DNA of 21,906 bases from Haplomitrium mnioides (GCA_049999725.1 JBNGIS010016439.1:1-21906); one strand, 5' to 3'; numbered from the stretch's first letter, positions 1 to 10,164 are shown. A program made the numbers and translations. The notes: a model not told the origin generated them from the sequence alone.

Positions 1-393
1 TAAATTTGGTTGCACAAGTTTCATGTGCGCATATACATGGTGTTATTAAAACTTTTTTTTAATAAATAGAAAACTTTAGCAAAAGCCTAAACGAACCAGA
101 AGTCAAGGGAAAGTGTTTGGAGTCATAAAGGACAAAAGCTACAAAAATCCATCCTTGCATGGAGTTGATAGCTCTATTTTGATGTCCAAGCAAAAAAAAG
201 GCTTTCCATTCTGCTTCAAAATCCATGGGCATGAAAGGTGAGGTAGTTATGTTCTTACAAGGGTTTAACAGTTCTTGTAAAATTCAAAGATTCATATGAG
301 CAAAGGAGTTATAATTCAAAATAAAAAAGGCTAGAGCAACCCAACAAGCAATGATTTTAGAAATTTGCTTTAGGGTCTAAACATTTAGAGTGC
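1..393. other. AT-rich non-genic flank
   Basis: I see no reading frame worth calling on either strand. The stretch has a short poly-T run near position 51 and a single core-like word, CATGTGCGCATA, at 23-34. That word matches the minisatellite core found in the three arrays further right. The end of this stretch (about 376-393) already resembles a partial 37-bp unit. Confidence 0.6.
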
Positions 394-775
394 TCCAAGT
401 TTTGGTCCAGAGTGCCTTCAAACAAAGGGTTCTGAGTTCCACATCACGTTCTTTGATCAGTCTAGATTCTAAGTTCAACACAATAGTCTTTGTACATACA
501 AGGTTCATGGTTATGTATCAAAATCTCAGTGTGCATTAGGCTCCGATCTCCACACCAAAGTCAATCTGCGCATAGGAATCCAAGTTTTGCATCTGAGTAC
601 TCGCCAACAAAGTCTATACTCGCAAAGGGTTTTGAGTGCAAAAGAGTCTATACGTGCATAATGTTTTGACTTGCGCATCAAACTCTATGCGTGCAAATGG
701 TTCTAAATTGTATATCAAATTTTAGGTGCACTTAAGGTTCTAAGTTTTGCAACAAACTCAATGCACACATAGGGT
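394..775 (+). repeat. 37-bp minisatellite, 10 units
   Basis: Ten consecutive units start at 394, 431, 468, 505, 542, 579, 631, 665, 702 and 739. Eight are exactly 37 bp, the unit at 579 is 52 bp and the unit at 631 is 34 bp. Each unit begins near TCTAAGTT and ends with a core resembling CTATGCGTGCATAGGGT. Divergence between units is high, mostly substitutions, while the period is well kept. The core is a variant of TATGCGCGCATA, the word that also organises the arrays at 4.6-5.5 kb and 21.2-21.6 kb. The 52-bp unit at 579-630 matches the reverse complement of the 52-bp unit at 21.3-21.6 kb. No coding sense was found. Confidence 0.85.
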
Positions 776-1691
776 TCTGATTTCTGGATCATTGAAGTTG
801 TTGAAATGATAAGAGAATATTTCAAATGGAAGAGAGATAGTTGTAGAGGAGTGATTTTTGCCAAGAGAATGTGACTTTGGCAAGATGAGTTATGCTGAAA
901 GAATGTTTGGGGAGGAAATGGCAAGCCAAAGAATTGGCTCTAAACCACATTGGAGGGAGTTTCCACGGAGGTCTTAGAGAAATTCTTTTGGGATTTATTG
1001 AGATAATTTTCCGAAGAGACTTGGCTAAGGAGATCTAGAGAGGCAATGTCTTAAGAAAAAAATTGTTTCCCATAATAGGTTGGTTGAAAGCGTCCCACTA
1101 CAAAGACGAATTGCATTGAGAGAAAAGTTTTTAGAGGAGACTAGGTCAACTATGCATGCTAGATTTTGCAACTCATATTTTTGAAGTTTTGAGAAGGTTT
1201 GAATGACGACATCATATCTTGATGTAGCTCATTGTGTTTTTAATTTAAGGAAGATGAGAACACAAATATAAAGCACCATCCATTGTAGTTGATCAAAAAC
1301 AATTTCAAAGTTATGCTGCCACAATTTGTTTATTTTTATACAAAAGTTTTCAAGCCTCGTGTTGTTGGAAAAGACCCAAGGGTGTTTTTGATAGCTTTTG
1401 CAACTATGCTTGCATTTAGAGGCTTGCAAGGCTGCATCAAATAACCCAAAAACTTATGCTGGAATATTCCTTGGTTATTTACATGCCTTACTAATCAATT
1501 TGCTACATGAAAAAAGCAAGACAACTCAAGGTTTAAATGATCCAAAAGGAGAGTTTGGTCAGATGGGTGGAGCTATTATTTCTTTTCTTGGTCTGCCCAC
1601 TCAAGTGAATGGTGAAGATTTGAGCCCAAAGGTCCAGCAAGTTTGTCAAGACAATCCCCATTGAACTCGTGAGTTAGATTGTTGATTGGAA
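776..1691. other. Unassigned region with one short open frame
   Basis: There is no recognisable gene. The only open frame of note is an 88-codon ATG frame on the + strand at 1398-1664. Its predicted protein has a weakly hydrophobic stretch and no motif I recognise. An overlapping 66-codon frame exists on the opposite strand, so the frame may be chance. I saw no splice, promoter or terminator signals that would support expression. Confidence 0.4.
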
Positions 1692-2150
1692 GTCTTTTAG
1701 GGAAATACTCCTTATTGGATTCTCATAAAAAATCCATTGAAGTAACCAAAATACTTTGTGCTCATGTCTTGAACAAATGCAACAAAAAAATGAACAGAAA
1801 TCTAGGCATTAGTGGAGATTTCTGCGTCTAAGTAAAAGTGTATATTTCTTGCAGAATTTGTGCACTCAAGACTTTAGAAAGCCCATGTGAGCATAGGCTC
1901 TTAAAGACTAACTCCAAATCCCAAACACAATGTCTTCAAGGGAAACACTCTCTTAGATATTTTCTCATCAAATAATCTAAAGAAGAAGCCTAAAGAATCG
2001 TTGCTCACATTGTGATCAAATGCAACAAAACAACAAATACAAATCAATGCACCTACATAGATTTCTTGTCAAATTCATGTGCTCATGTGCTGAGAACTTC
2101 ACAAAGCTCTTGAAGACCTAACTCAGACCCCTTGCGTGTATAGATGGGAG
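1692..2150 (+). repeat. Diverged tandem duplication, ~240-bp period
   Basis: Two copies lie head to tail, about 1692-1931 and 1932-2150. Anchors shared in the same order are GTCTT..AGGGAAA, TCTCATxAAA, TTGTGxTCA, CAAATGCAACAAAA, ATTTCTTG, TGTGCTCA and CTCTTxAAGACxTAACTC. Both copies carry many substitutions and small indels, so the duplication is old. Copy 1 contains a core-like word near 1884 (CATGTGAGCATAGG). Another, CTATGCGTGCAT, lies just beyond copy 2 near 2164. This suggests kinship with the minisatellite family. Confidence 0.7.
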
Positions 2151-3132
2151 GAAAAACCGGAAGCCTATGCGTGCATTGGGTTTGGAAACCTAGTGCTTTG
2201 TGAAGGATATGGGTGCAAACATTTGTGAGGCTGGTGGCTGGATTTGGCAATAGGGAAGAGCAGCAAGGGGCCTTGGAGTTGAAAAAAAATTGTGTAGAGA
2301 TTCTCATTTTACCAAATATTTTTTCAATTGGTAGAAATCCATTGTAATATCACCTACTGCTAGAGTTCTCACGCAAACCTACAATCCTCATTGCCACTCT
2401 TTGTGTTCCCTCTTTCATGGCATTTGCTCATTACTGCTGAATTTCTTCTTGTGTTGCTGCAGTTTTCGCCCAAATCTAGTGCAAATTTTTTGTTGGTGCG
2501 ATTGTCCTACTGCGAGTAGCAGTAAGTGCATAGTCCAATGGGTCATTGATTTGCCCTCCTTTTTGTTGTTTTTGTTGGTGACAAGGTTTCTTGATTGCAC
2601 CAATGCTTCATTCAATTGAAGCAAGAAGACTTCTTGATTGCAACAAATCATTTGATATCTGATGTCTCATTTCTAGTCTAAGGCATATTTCAACCTTTGC
2701 CTCTACAACTAATTCTCTTACTGCCAATAGTGTTTATTGCAATCAATTGTTGCTCATGTGGCCAATTTTGGTTCATGTGATGATCATACTTCTACGTACA
2801 ATATCTATTCTTAAGATGTAATTTTTGCTTCTATGGTGAGGAGCAACCTCTCCAACTTATGCTGCAAAGTGCGATCAGCTACAAAGTGAAATTTTGGCAA
2901 CTCCAATGTTGCTCTGTCCACCACTAATTGCCTTGGACAACATTGAAAGGGTCATTTTCTATCTCTCACACTAGGATATTGATATCTAGAAAATAGAGAG
3001 TACCTGAGAGATTATGTTGGCTCACTAGTGTTTTGTAAGACAAGGTTTAGAATACACACTGAAACCATGAAATAAGTTTGTGCAATTGTTGTCTGAAGTT
3101 TATAGTGTCGTCAACTATGTTGATGGATAGCA
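2151..3132. other. Non-genic stretch, no gene recognised
   Basis: Overlapping short open frames lie on both strands around 2401-2651 (72 and 78 codons). Neither has a recognisable domain, and two overlapping opposite frames argue for chance. The + strand from about 2320 to 2660 is pyrimidine-rich with many TTG/TTC words. I found nothing else here that I can support. Confidence 0.4.
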
Positions 3133-4350
3133 TTGGAATCTAATCTATGGTGTTTTAGGAAGGCAGATTTTTTCCAATGCTGCCATCAATCTTTACTCCC
3201 CAAGTCAAAGTGCTTAGACAGAGACTCTTTTGGACAAGCTAACCTCTCAGGCAGAAGTAAATGGTGGCGCAGTTTCTGTTCACAACATGCTCAAGTGGGT
3301 GCTTTGTGGAGTGTACTAGATTTTTGATTTGGAAAGAAATTAGATCAAGATGACCTCTTGCTTTCAAAAAGGTCTTTTAATCTTGTGAAAATGCTTCAAC
3401 CATTAGTGCCCATACCTTCAAACTACATTCCCATGTTACGAGTTTTCAGGCCAAAGAAAGATTGTAATAGTAGAGCACATGATCGTGATACATGTCAGAG
3501 CATTGTTTGGACCACTTTTTCAAGACATGAGCATGAATCAAAGTCCAATTTTTGATCTTTTCATTGGAGAGGTCTGGAAAAAAGTTTTTGCTACAAATGG
3601 GCAGGTTCCTTTTGTTCATTCCCAATATCAATGTAGAATCCTAGCACCGCATTCTCCCTACAAAGGATACCCACAATAGGAAGTGCCTCTTAATCACTCT
3701 GATTTGAGCCCGTATTTTGCTAAAGATCAGATCGTCAAGAACTTCCAGTGCTCAATTGCATGGCTTCTTACACTAATTTGATTTACCGTATAAAATTTAT
3801 GTTGCGGGGGATCGTATGTCTTTGTTAAGCCTATTGCAAGGGCTCTTCTCTCCAAGTTTATTGCATGCCTTCATAGCAGAACAGGATTTCCACGAGAGAT
3901 TCCACACAATAATTCTGCCGTAGAGGCATCATTCACGTAACATGGAATGTTTGCATTGGAGCAAAGGGTTGTCGTGGGAGCTACATTTGCCATCCTTATT
4001 GTACTTCCTTCTAAATTCTTCCATGGGATGTCTTCAACAAAGCACTTTTGCTCGTTTCTCTCCCTTGTTACACCAAATAAGTCTTTAATCGCCAAACAGC
4101 TCAATGCATGCATGCAACCTGGGATCACAAAGGTTTGGTCTTCAAAACCCATCAAGAAAGTCTCATTCCTATACATGTTTCTTGAGAACTTCAATAAAGA
4201 CTTTCTTGTTGGAAAGAAATTCATAGTTGTAGGCTTGGTGGTATGGAATCCTGAATTTTCCACTAGCGTTATGGGTCAAGTGAGTAGCAAGCTTTGTGTA
4301 ATGCTCTTTGCTCCAATTATAGTCATAGCCTCAATTATATTGCCATAGAT
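3133..4350. other. Unrecognised stop-poor segment, open on both strands
   Basis: Several consecutive open frames run along the + strand (3133-3327, 3358-3555, 3479-3679, 3947-4348), separated by stops and frame changes. On the - strand 3871-4263 is open for 130 codons, opposite the 133-codon + frame. The + frame begins at an ATG and has hydrophobic stretches. The - frame begins only at GTG and looks more soluble, with Cys, Lys and Arg spread evenly. I recognise neither protein. One explanation is a decayed coding sequence of a mobile element or host gene; another is compositional chance. GC is visibly higher here than in the flanks. I looked for copia integrase and reverse-transcriptase motifs and did not find them. 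Confidence 0.3.
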
Positions 4351-4586
4351 TCAATGCCTCATAGCCTTGCATCAATCCCATACTACAAGTGAAAATATGA
4401 TTTGATACTTAAATTGGAACTCGCTAAATTTTGAAATTAATTTAACTAATAATCTAAAATGTTTTCCGTTTAAAATTCTACATGTAGATACACTTTGGTT
4501 AATCCTTTTCTTCCAATTCATAAAAAGTATTTTATGATCACAAAGTTGCTTCAATTCCAATTTAGAGTCTGTATGAGCTCTAGTTG
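4351..4586. other. AT-rich spacer
   Basis: This is AT-rich DNA between the stop-poor segment and the 25-bp array. A 62-codon - strand frame is present but unremarkable. I saw no signals. Confidence 0.5.
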
Positions 4587-5505
4587 TTCATGTACGCATG
4601 AGTTTTAGTAGTCAATGCGTATATGGGCTTTAGTAGTCTATGCTTCCATGGGCTTCAACAATCCATGTGTGCATAGGCTTTAGTTGTCCATGCGTGTATG
4701 GGCTTCAACAGTCCATGCGCACATATGCTTGAGTAATCCATGGGTGCATTGGCTTTTGTAGCCTATTTGTGCATAGGCTTCAACACTCGGTGCACATATA
4801 GGCTTGAGTAGTCGATGCGTGTATAGGCTTGAGTAGTCCGTGTGCGTATAGGCTTTCACAGCCCATGCGCACATAGGTTTTAATAGTCGATGCACATATA
4901 AGCTTGAGTAGTTCATGCGCATAGGGGCTTCAACAGTCCATGCGCACATAGGCTTGAGTAGTCCATGCATGTATAGGCTTTTGTAGCCCATGCGCCCATA
5001 TGCTTCAACAATCAATGCACACACAGGCTTGAGTAGTCTATGCGAGCATCGGCTTCAACAATCCATGCGCGTATAGGCTTGAGTAGTCCATGCGCGCATA
5101 GGCTTGAGTAGTCCATGCCCATATGGGCTTTTGTAGCCTATGCGCACATAGGCTTCAATAGTCGATGCACACATATGCTTGAGTATTCCATGTGTGTATG
5201 GGCTTTAGTAGTCCATGCGTGTATAAGCTTCAACCATCAATGCACATATAGGCTTGAGTAGTCCAAACACGCATAGGCTTCAAGAGTTGATGCACACATG
5301 TCCTTTAGTAGTCCATACACGCATGGGCTTCAACAATCCACTTGCGCATACGCCTTAGGGTTCTAGTTCAAAGTTCATGCACGCATGAGCTTCAGCATTC
5401 CATGTGTGCATGGGCTTCAACATTCCATATACACAAGAGCTTTAGCAGTTCATGTGTGCATAGGCTTTAAGGCTACGGTTCAAAGTCATTGCATGCATAA
5501 GCGCC
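4587..5505 (+). repeat. 25-bp minisatellite with higher-order structure
   Basis: Thirty consecutive units of exactly 25 bp run from 4587 to 5336 with no net indel; unit n starts at 4587+25(n-1). The consensus is TCCATGCGCGCATAGG followed by CTTGAGTAG. After that come a 37-bp unit (5337-5373), three 25-bp units (5374-5448), another 37-bp unit (5449-5485) and a partial unit to about 5505. The second half of each unit falls into classes: CTTGAGTAG, CTTCAACAA/G, CTTTTGTAG and CTTTAGTAG. The CTTTTGTAG class is followed by a CAAC-type unit and then by a unit opening TCGATGCACACATA. This points to a multi-unit higher-order repeat. The long - strand frame at 4680-5024 is a by-product: 3 x 25 bp gives a 25-residue peptide period. 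Confidence 0.95.
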
Positions 5506-5917
5506 TTTTTTCTATTGAGTATGTTTCTAATAAATTTTGAATGTTTTGATCAAATTTTGAAATTAAAATATCATTGTTAAACTTGAAAATATTTAACAAC
5601 AATTTTCTTGTATGTTTAGTATANNNNNNNNNNNNNNNNNNNNNNNNNNNNNNNNNNNNNNNNNNNNNNNNNNNNNNNNNNNNNNNNNNNNNNNNNNNNN
5701 NNNNNNNNNNNNNNNNNNNNNNNTGTTTAGTATATATAATGTCTCGTGATGGTCATCTTTTTAAGGAAGAGATTTTTAAAGCAATTTTGACAAAATTCTC
5801 ATAAAAGATTTTTTAATATAATGTGTATGTGATATAAGCAATTTGGATGTAAAAATTTACATTTTTTCTGCAACCAAATATTACTAGCGTTAAATTGGTG
5901 ATTTTTAATACTCAAAT
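5506..5917. other. AT-rich spacer around the assembly gap
   Basis: AT-rich sequence with no supported feature surrounds the N run. A frame that appears to cross the Ns (5574-5804) is not a real call, because its middle is unknown. Confidence 0.6.
5624..5723. other. Assembly gap (100 N)
   Basis: Exactly 100 Ns, the usual placeholder length for a gap of unknown size. The base string TGTTTAGTATA ends the left contig immediately before the Ns and also begins the right contig immediately after them. The two ends may therefore simply overlap. Confidence 0.97.
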
Positions 5918-6454
5918 TTGAAAATCAATTTTTGGGAACGCCAAATGAAACATGAACTCAGTAGTTGTTCTTGGTTTAAAGTAACGGATGTTGAAGAAGA
6001 AAGTCATGTGCGGTTTCCCAAACCAAAAGCACATGATACGAAGATGGTTTCTAGTGCATTTGACAATTTTTTGTTTGAGTGTGAGCAATACTTTAAGGCT
6101 ACAAACATCAGAGAAGATGGTAAACGAATTATATTTACTGCAAGTCAATTGGAAGGAGTTGCAAAAACTTGGTGGAGATGTCAAATTGAGCAAGCTCAAA
6201 GTGAATTTTTTGCTCTAATTGCCTTTTGTTAAGAGTTCAAAGAAGTAGTGAATTTAAGATTTAGGATTCTGAATGATCCAAAAGTGGTAAGAGATTGATT
6301 GGAAAAATTGAAGCAACTGAGTGCATCAAAGAGCTATGTTACACAATTTCAGAATACCATTATGCAAATTCCTAATATGGAGGAGGGAGAAGCTTTAGAA
6401 AGCTTTGTTTGAGGATTGAAGCCTTGCACTAGAATGGAAGTGACTATGAAAATT
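5918..6454 (+). pseudogene. Ty3/gypsy (chromovirus-like) gag remnant
   Basis: Gag packages retrotransposon RNA into cytoplasmic particles. One frame runs through 5918-6454 with three internal stops (6230, 6296, 6410). The first open part is 104 codons from a TTG; the first ATG is at 5945. Family landmarks appear in order: an FPKPKAHD-like N-terminal segment, an ExxFKATNI helix, SQLEGVAKTWW with the Trp pair at residues 85-86 (6170-6175), EFKEVVNLRF, a KLKQLSASKSYVTQF block, an IPNMEE segment, and FV-stop-GLKP. These match the order of the retrotrans_gag domain of plant Ty3/gypsy elements. Two stops (6296 and 6410) sit where the family usually has Arg, so each fits CGA to TGA. Homology ends near 6454. 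No zinc knuckle, protease, reverse transcriptase or LTR was found, so this is a 5' fragment of a dead element. Confidence 0.85.
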
Positions 6455-6460
6455 TGTCCC

Positions 6461-6522
6461 TACTTTAGATTTAACCTTTTTAAGAGAGCCTATTTTAGAT
6501 TAAGCCTTTTTGAAACTTGGGC
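6461..6522 (+). repeat. 30-bp tandem duplication
   Basis: Two copies of a 30-bp unit opening TACTTTAGATTTAACCTTTT and TATTTTAGATTAAGCCTTTT start at 6461 and 6491. A partial third follows at about 6521 (TTGTTTTAGAC). The repeat begins almost exactly where gag homology stops and may mark the break point. Confidence 0.65.
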
Positions 6523-8718
6523 TTGTTTTAGACTGTGGCTGACTGTATAGATATTGACCTAATTTTAGCCCTTGACCTCGCGTTTGACTAGACTTGACTT
6601 TGAAACTTTATCGATTTTTTTTTCTTGACCCAATATTAGATCTAAGCTTATCTCTAGATCATGAACCGACATTAGACCATAGAAAATAGGTCACAATAAC
6701 CATATAGAGTGTAAATCCATTTGGATAGAAACCTGAATTCTCATACTTCTTTGTTTGAGCTTAGCTCATAGGGAATACAAGCATGGAAGAGTGAGAAGCC
6801 AATACGCCAACCTTTTACCTTCAATATATAGTTGGAAAAAGTAAAATCCTATGTCACAGTTCTCATCATGCGTGCAACACGATATATCCGATAAGAAGGA
6901 GGGATACAATAGTTTCCTCTGGGTCATTGTCATTGGAAGCTATGAATTGAATTTTTTGTATTAAAAGAAGAGAGTATTGTAACCAATAATTAGCACATAC
7001 ATGACACATAAGTAGGAACAATTACAAATTCATAGAATCTTGAATCATCCACACCTTTCATCGTAGATTGGCATTGGTAAATTACAAGTGAATCAGTATA
7101 CATTTGATATAGCCATACATGCCTACAAGTTACTCTAGAGTTGAGAGCTAACGTTATCTTGTTGTTGGGAAAAAATTGCCTTACCTACCACTTGCTACTT
7201 CTGGCTTGTACAACTTTGGAACATATAGCCTCTACGTCCTCTCTACCTCTACAACATATGCTAAACTTATTTGGAAGAGAGATTTACTACACTATACTCA
7301 ACTAGTTCTATATTTTCATGGGAGGTAAGAGTATCTACACTATACTACAAAGAGATCACATACACTCTCTCTACAATGATAAGAAATTCTATATCTGCCT
7401 TTGCAAAAGGAGTATATACACTATGCTACAAGTAGAGAAATTGGGCAATGAGGTTCCTCCCCTTATACCTCAACTTCTCAATTGAAACAAGAATCTATCT
7501 AGTATTGAACATACAACAATACACTTTTCAACAACAAACCACTCGCATACAATATACACAAGTTATAAACAATATAGAAAATATCACTACATGTAGAATA
7601 TTTGCATATCAAGCGCTCCAAGAGCCTACATCCTGCTCCTCCTCTCTGTCATTTTTGTCATATGTAGTGCAATATTCCTTTGGCATATTATCTCTCATGA
7701 CCATAAGATCATCCTTCTCTGCCTTTATCATGGGTTGAAGTTGTTAAGCCTCATGCTCCTAAATGTCTATGCATTTCTCTTGTGTTGGTGGTTGCTGCTA
7801 CAAAAAGTGGTTGTTTGCTCACTAGATTACCAAAGTTTCGAGTTAAATATCCTAGCTTGAAGGTTCTTACACATTCACAATTACAAATATCAAGTACATG
7901 TACATCTACTACTTGATAAAAAAATCTATACAGTGCTTTGAATTGCTCTTCCAAGGTCATTGTGTCCTGTCCAAACCCATCAAGCTAGTTTTTTCCATGT
8001 CAAATCATGCGACTATTTCTTTTACACCAATGACGGGCAAAAATCTGCAAACTATACACTTGCAATAATTATAGTCGACTTTTGCGCTTTAGATATTTAT
8101 AGCAATTTCACTAATACAAATCCACTTGTTTTGTGGTTTTGGTGAATGCTGCATCATTTGGTCACAACTTTAATAATGTATGCAACATAAACTAGTTGGA
8201 AATCTAGTAGCAAATTTTGTTGAATCTAGTAGACTAAAAAACTTACATTGCTCAACTAGTTTGATAGTTTTTTACACCATTATGATATGGCATTCATATG
8301 CAATAGTATCACAAATTGGTAGATAGCTAAATACATCTAGCTTCAATAAACTCAATGTAGTTGTAGTATTTTTTGACACTCAAATTTTTGACAATAGAAA
8401 ATAAGACATCTATACATTGGCTCTCAGCTATTTTGCAAGTGTTGCATTAACAATAAATTCAACATTGATACATCAATAAAGTATCAAAAATTGCACCATG
8501 TCATAGATGCGATAGTGCTCTACTAGATTTATTGACGTTTAACTCACAAATATTTAAACGAGAGGATGTCTTGTGTAGAGTATTTTAGTCCCATAAGTGA
8601 TCACTAAAGATTAAGGATTGGTATAAAAGCTCTTCAATCATTCTTCATTTCGAGCATTTGGGCCTACATTACTCTATTTGACCTTAGTTGTATTGGCTAA
8701 GAGTCTTCCACTTACCCA
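6523..8718. other. Anonymous AT-rich region
   Basis: I recognise no gene. The longest frame is a 96-codon + frame at 7448-7738 without any motif. A weak local repeat opens GAGTATCTACACTATACTAC near 7329 and recurs as GAGTATATACACTATGCTAC near 7410, a period of about 81 bp. A related CTACACTATACTC lies near 7287. A retrotransposon LTR could be hidden here, since the gag remnant lies to the left, but I could not pair two LTR ends. Confidence 0.4.
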
Positions 8719-8826
8719 CTAGCAAACCTAGTTAAGGGCTTCAATGCTTTGTCTTACATGTATATTGTCCATCTAGCATACATAGTTGAGGGCTTCACTG
8801 CTTTGTCCTACATGTCTATTATCCAC
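8719..8826 (+). repeat. 54-bp tandem duplication
   Basis: Two adjacent copies, 8719-8772 and 8773-8826, share CTAGCAxACxTAGTT, AGGGCTTCAxTGCTTTGTC and TACATGTxTATT. Differences are scattered substitutions only, with no indel visible. Confidence 0.8.
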
Positions 8827-8884
8827 CAAACAGTCTACATTCTTATATATGCACATATGTTGTTTGCCTTGCTAGAAAGACTCT

Positions 8885-9300
8885 TGATGTCTTGTTTTTC
8901 ATGTCTTTTTGTTTGAACAACAACATTTGAATGCATGATTTGTTCTTGTAGATGGTTGGCCATCTTCAATGTAAATTTTGGTAGAGATTATGTGAAAGAA
9001 GTTGAGATCCATCACTTATTTTTGTTTTTTCCCCGTTTGTTTGTCCTTCTTTTTGAAAAACAAATTTTTGAACGTACAATTTTTTTCTTTTAAGTTGTTC
9101 ATCATCTCTAGCTCAAAATTCTGCACAAATCTGTTAAAGAAGTTAACACCAAAAGCTTTTTTCTTCTGGTTTTATTTTTACATTTTCTTGTCTTTTTTGA
9201 ACAATAATACTTGAACATATAATTTGCAGTTGTAGGTTGTTTGTCACCTCCAATGCAAATTTTTTGGCAAATGCCACGTGAAAGAAGGCAATGCTCACTA
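8885..9300 (+). repeat. ~143-bp degenerate tandem repeat, 3 copies
   Basis: Three diverged copies can be anchored by AAAGAAG at 8995, 9136 and 9281, giving periods of 141 and 145 bp. Each copy has a T-rich front, a TTTGAACxxxxAxxTTTGAA-like pair, a GTxGxTTGxxCATCTxxAxxxxAAATTxTG block and the AAAGAAG end. The short frames here (9002-9214 +, 9108-9305 -) fall inside the repeat and are not called. Confidence 0.65.
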
Positions 9301-10163
9301 CTCATGTGCTGAAGAAAAACCTACATATAACATAAAATTTCTGATTATATTGTAATGTTGTGGAATGAATATAGGGTTGATTTACAATTTTGTAGTAACT
9401 TTCATCACGTGAGTAGGACAACAACCTCAACATTTATGCTAAACTTGTTGCCCCTTATTGTTAAACATTTTTGGATGTTTCTAGGTTGGGATGTTGGTCT
9501 TGCATGTCCTAGTTACACACATATATATTACTATATGTAAGATTTCTCTTTGCATTAATGTACATAGTGGTGCAGCCTATCATGCTTATAGACATGTTAG
9601 TCATTGTAGGAAATTCATATGAAAATTGATGAGCATATTCTTCAATGAAAATAAAAGTGCATATTATATTGTACAGAGAGATCTCTTAATATTTGCAGTA
9701 GATAATCACACATCATCATCACTCACCATATAACATTACCATGTAAGCTTCTATTTAGAGAAACTAAGACAACACTCCACCCACATTACATTAGAAAAAA
9801 CATTGATCTACCCAATACAAACACAAAAATAGCTCATCTTGCGACAATCGTCTTTGAAGAATCTATCCATATGTACCTTATTTCATAATAATAAGGTTGG
9901 ATCCACCATTTGGAAACCATGCTCTACATACCCAAAATACAACAAGTCAGCTTCTTTCTCAATAAAATATGATGCACAAGATCATGAGGATTCGGTCACT
10001 ACTACTATGATGAAGTTTTCCATTGTGATCTTGCATTGCATGTCATACTTGTGGCATGAAAATGATGCTCCTTGTCTCATATTTTCATGTATGATTAGCA
10101 CCACAGTATTGGGGCTCTAGCCATAGCCTCCATTTTTTTAATCAAAGAAAATCAAACTTAGAG

Positions 10164-10164
<1 letters not shown>
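9301..10164. other. Anonymous AT-rich region
   Basis: I see nothing to call. A 93-codon + frame at 9839-10120 opens with TTG and has no recognisable motif. Homopolymer and AT runs are common. Confidence 0.45.

Noticed and set aside
2560-2590. Retrotransposon primer binding site (TTGTTGGTGACAAGG)
   Set aside because: It resembles the TGGTATCAGAGC type only loosely, with no LTR end upstream and no gag downstream.
3133-4350. Ty1/copia integrase or reverse transcriptase remnant
   Set aside because: I looked for typical integrase and reverse-transcriptase motifs in all + frames and in the - frame and found none I could defend.
4680-5024. A 114-codon - strand open frame with a 25-residue repeating peptide
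   Set aside because: It lies wholly inside the 25-bp minisatellite. Three units make 75 bp, so any frame without stops yields a 25-residue repeat. There is no independent sign of coding.
4587-5505. CRISPR-like array
   Set aside because: The units are contiguous with no unique spacers, and the context is eukaryotic repeat DNA.
5574-5804. Open frame across the N run
   Set aside because: About 34 of its 76 codons are unknown bases; the frame is an artefact of the placeholder.
7160-7440. LTR of the gag-bearing element
   Set aside because: Suggestive local repeats exist but I could not find a matching second LTR, TG...CA ends or a polypurine tract.
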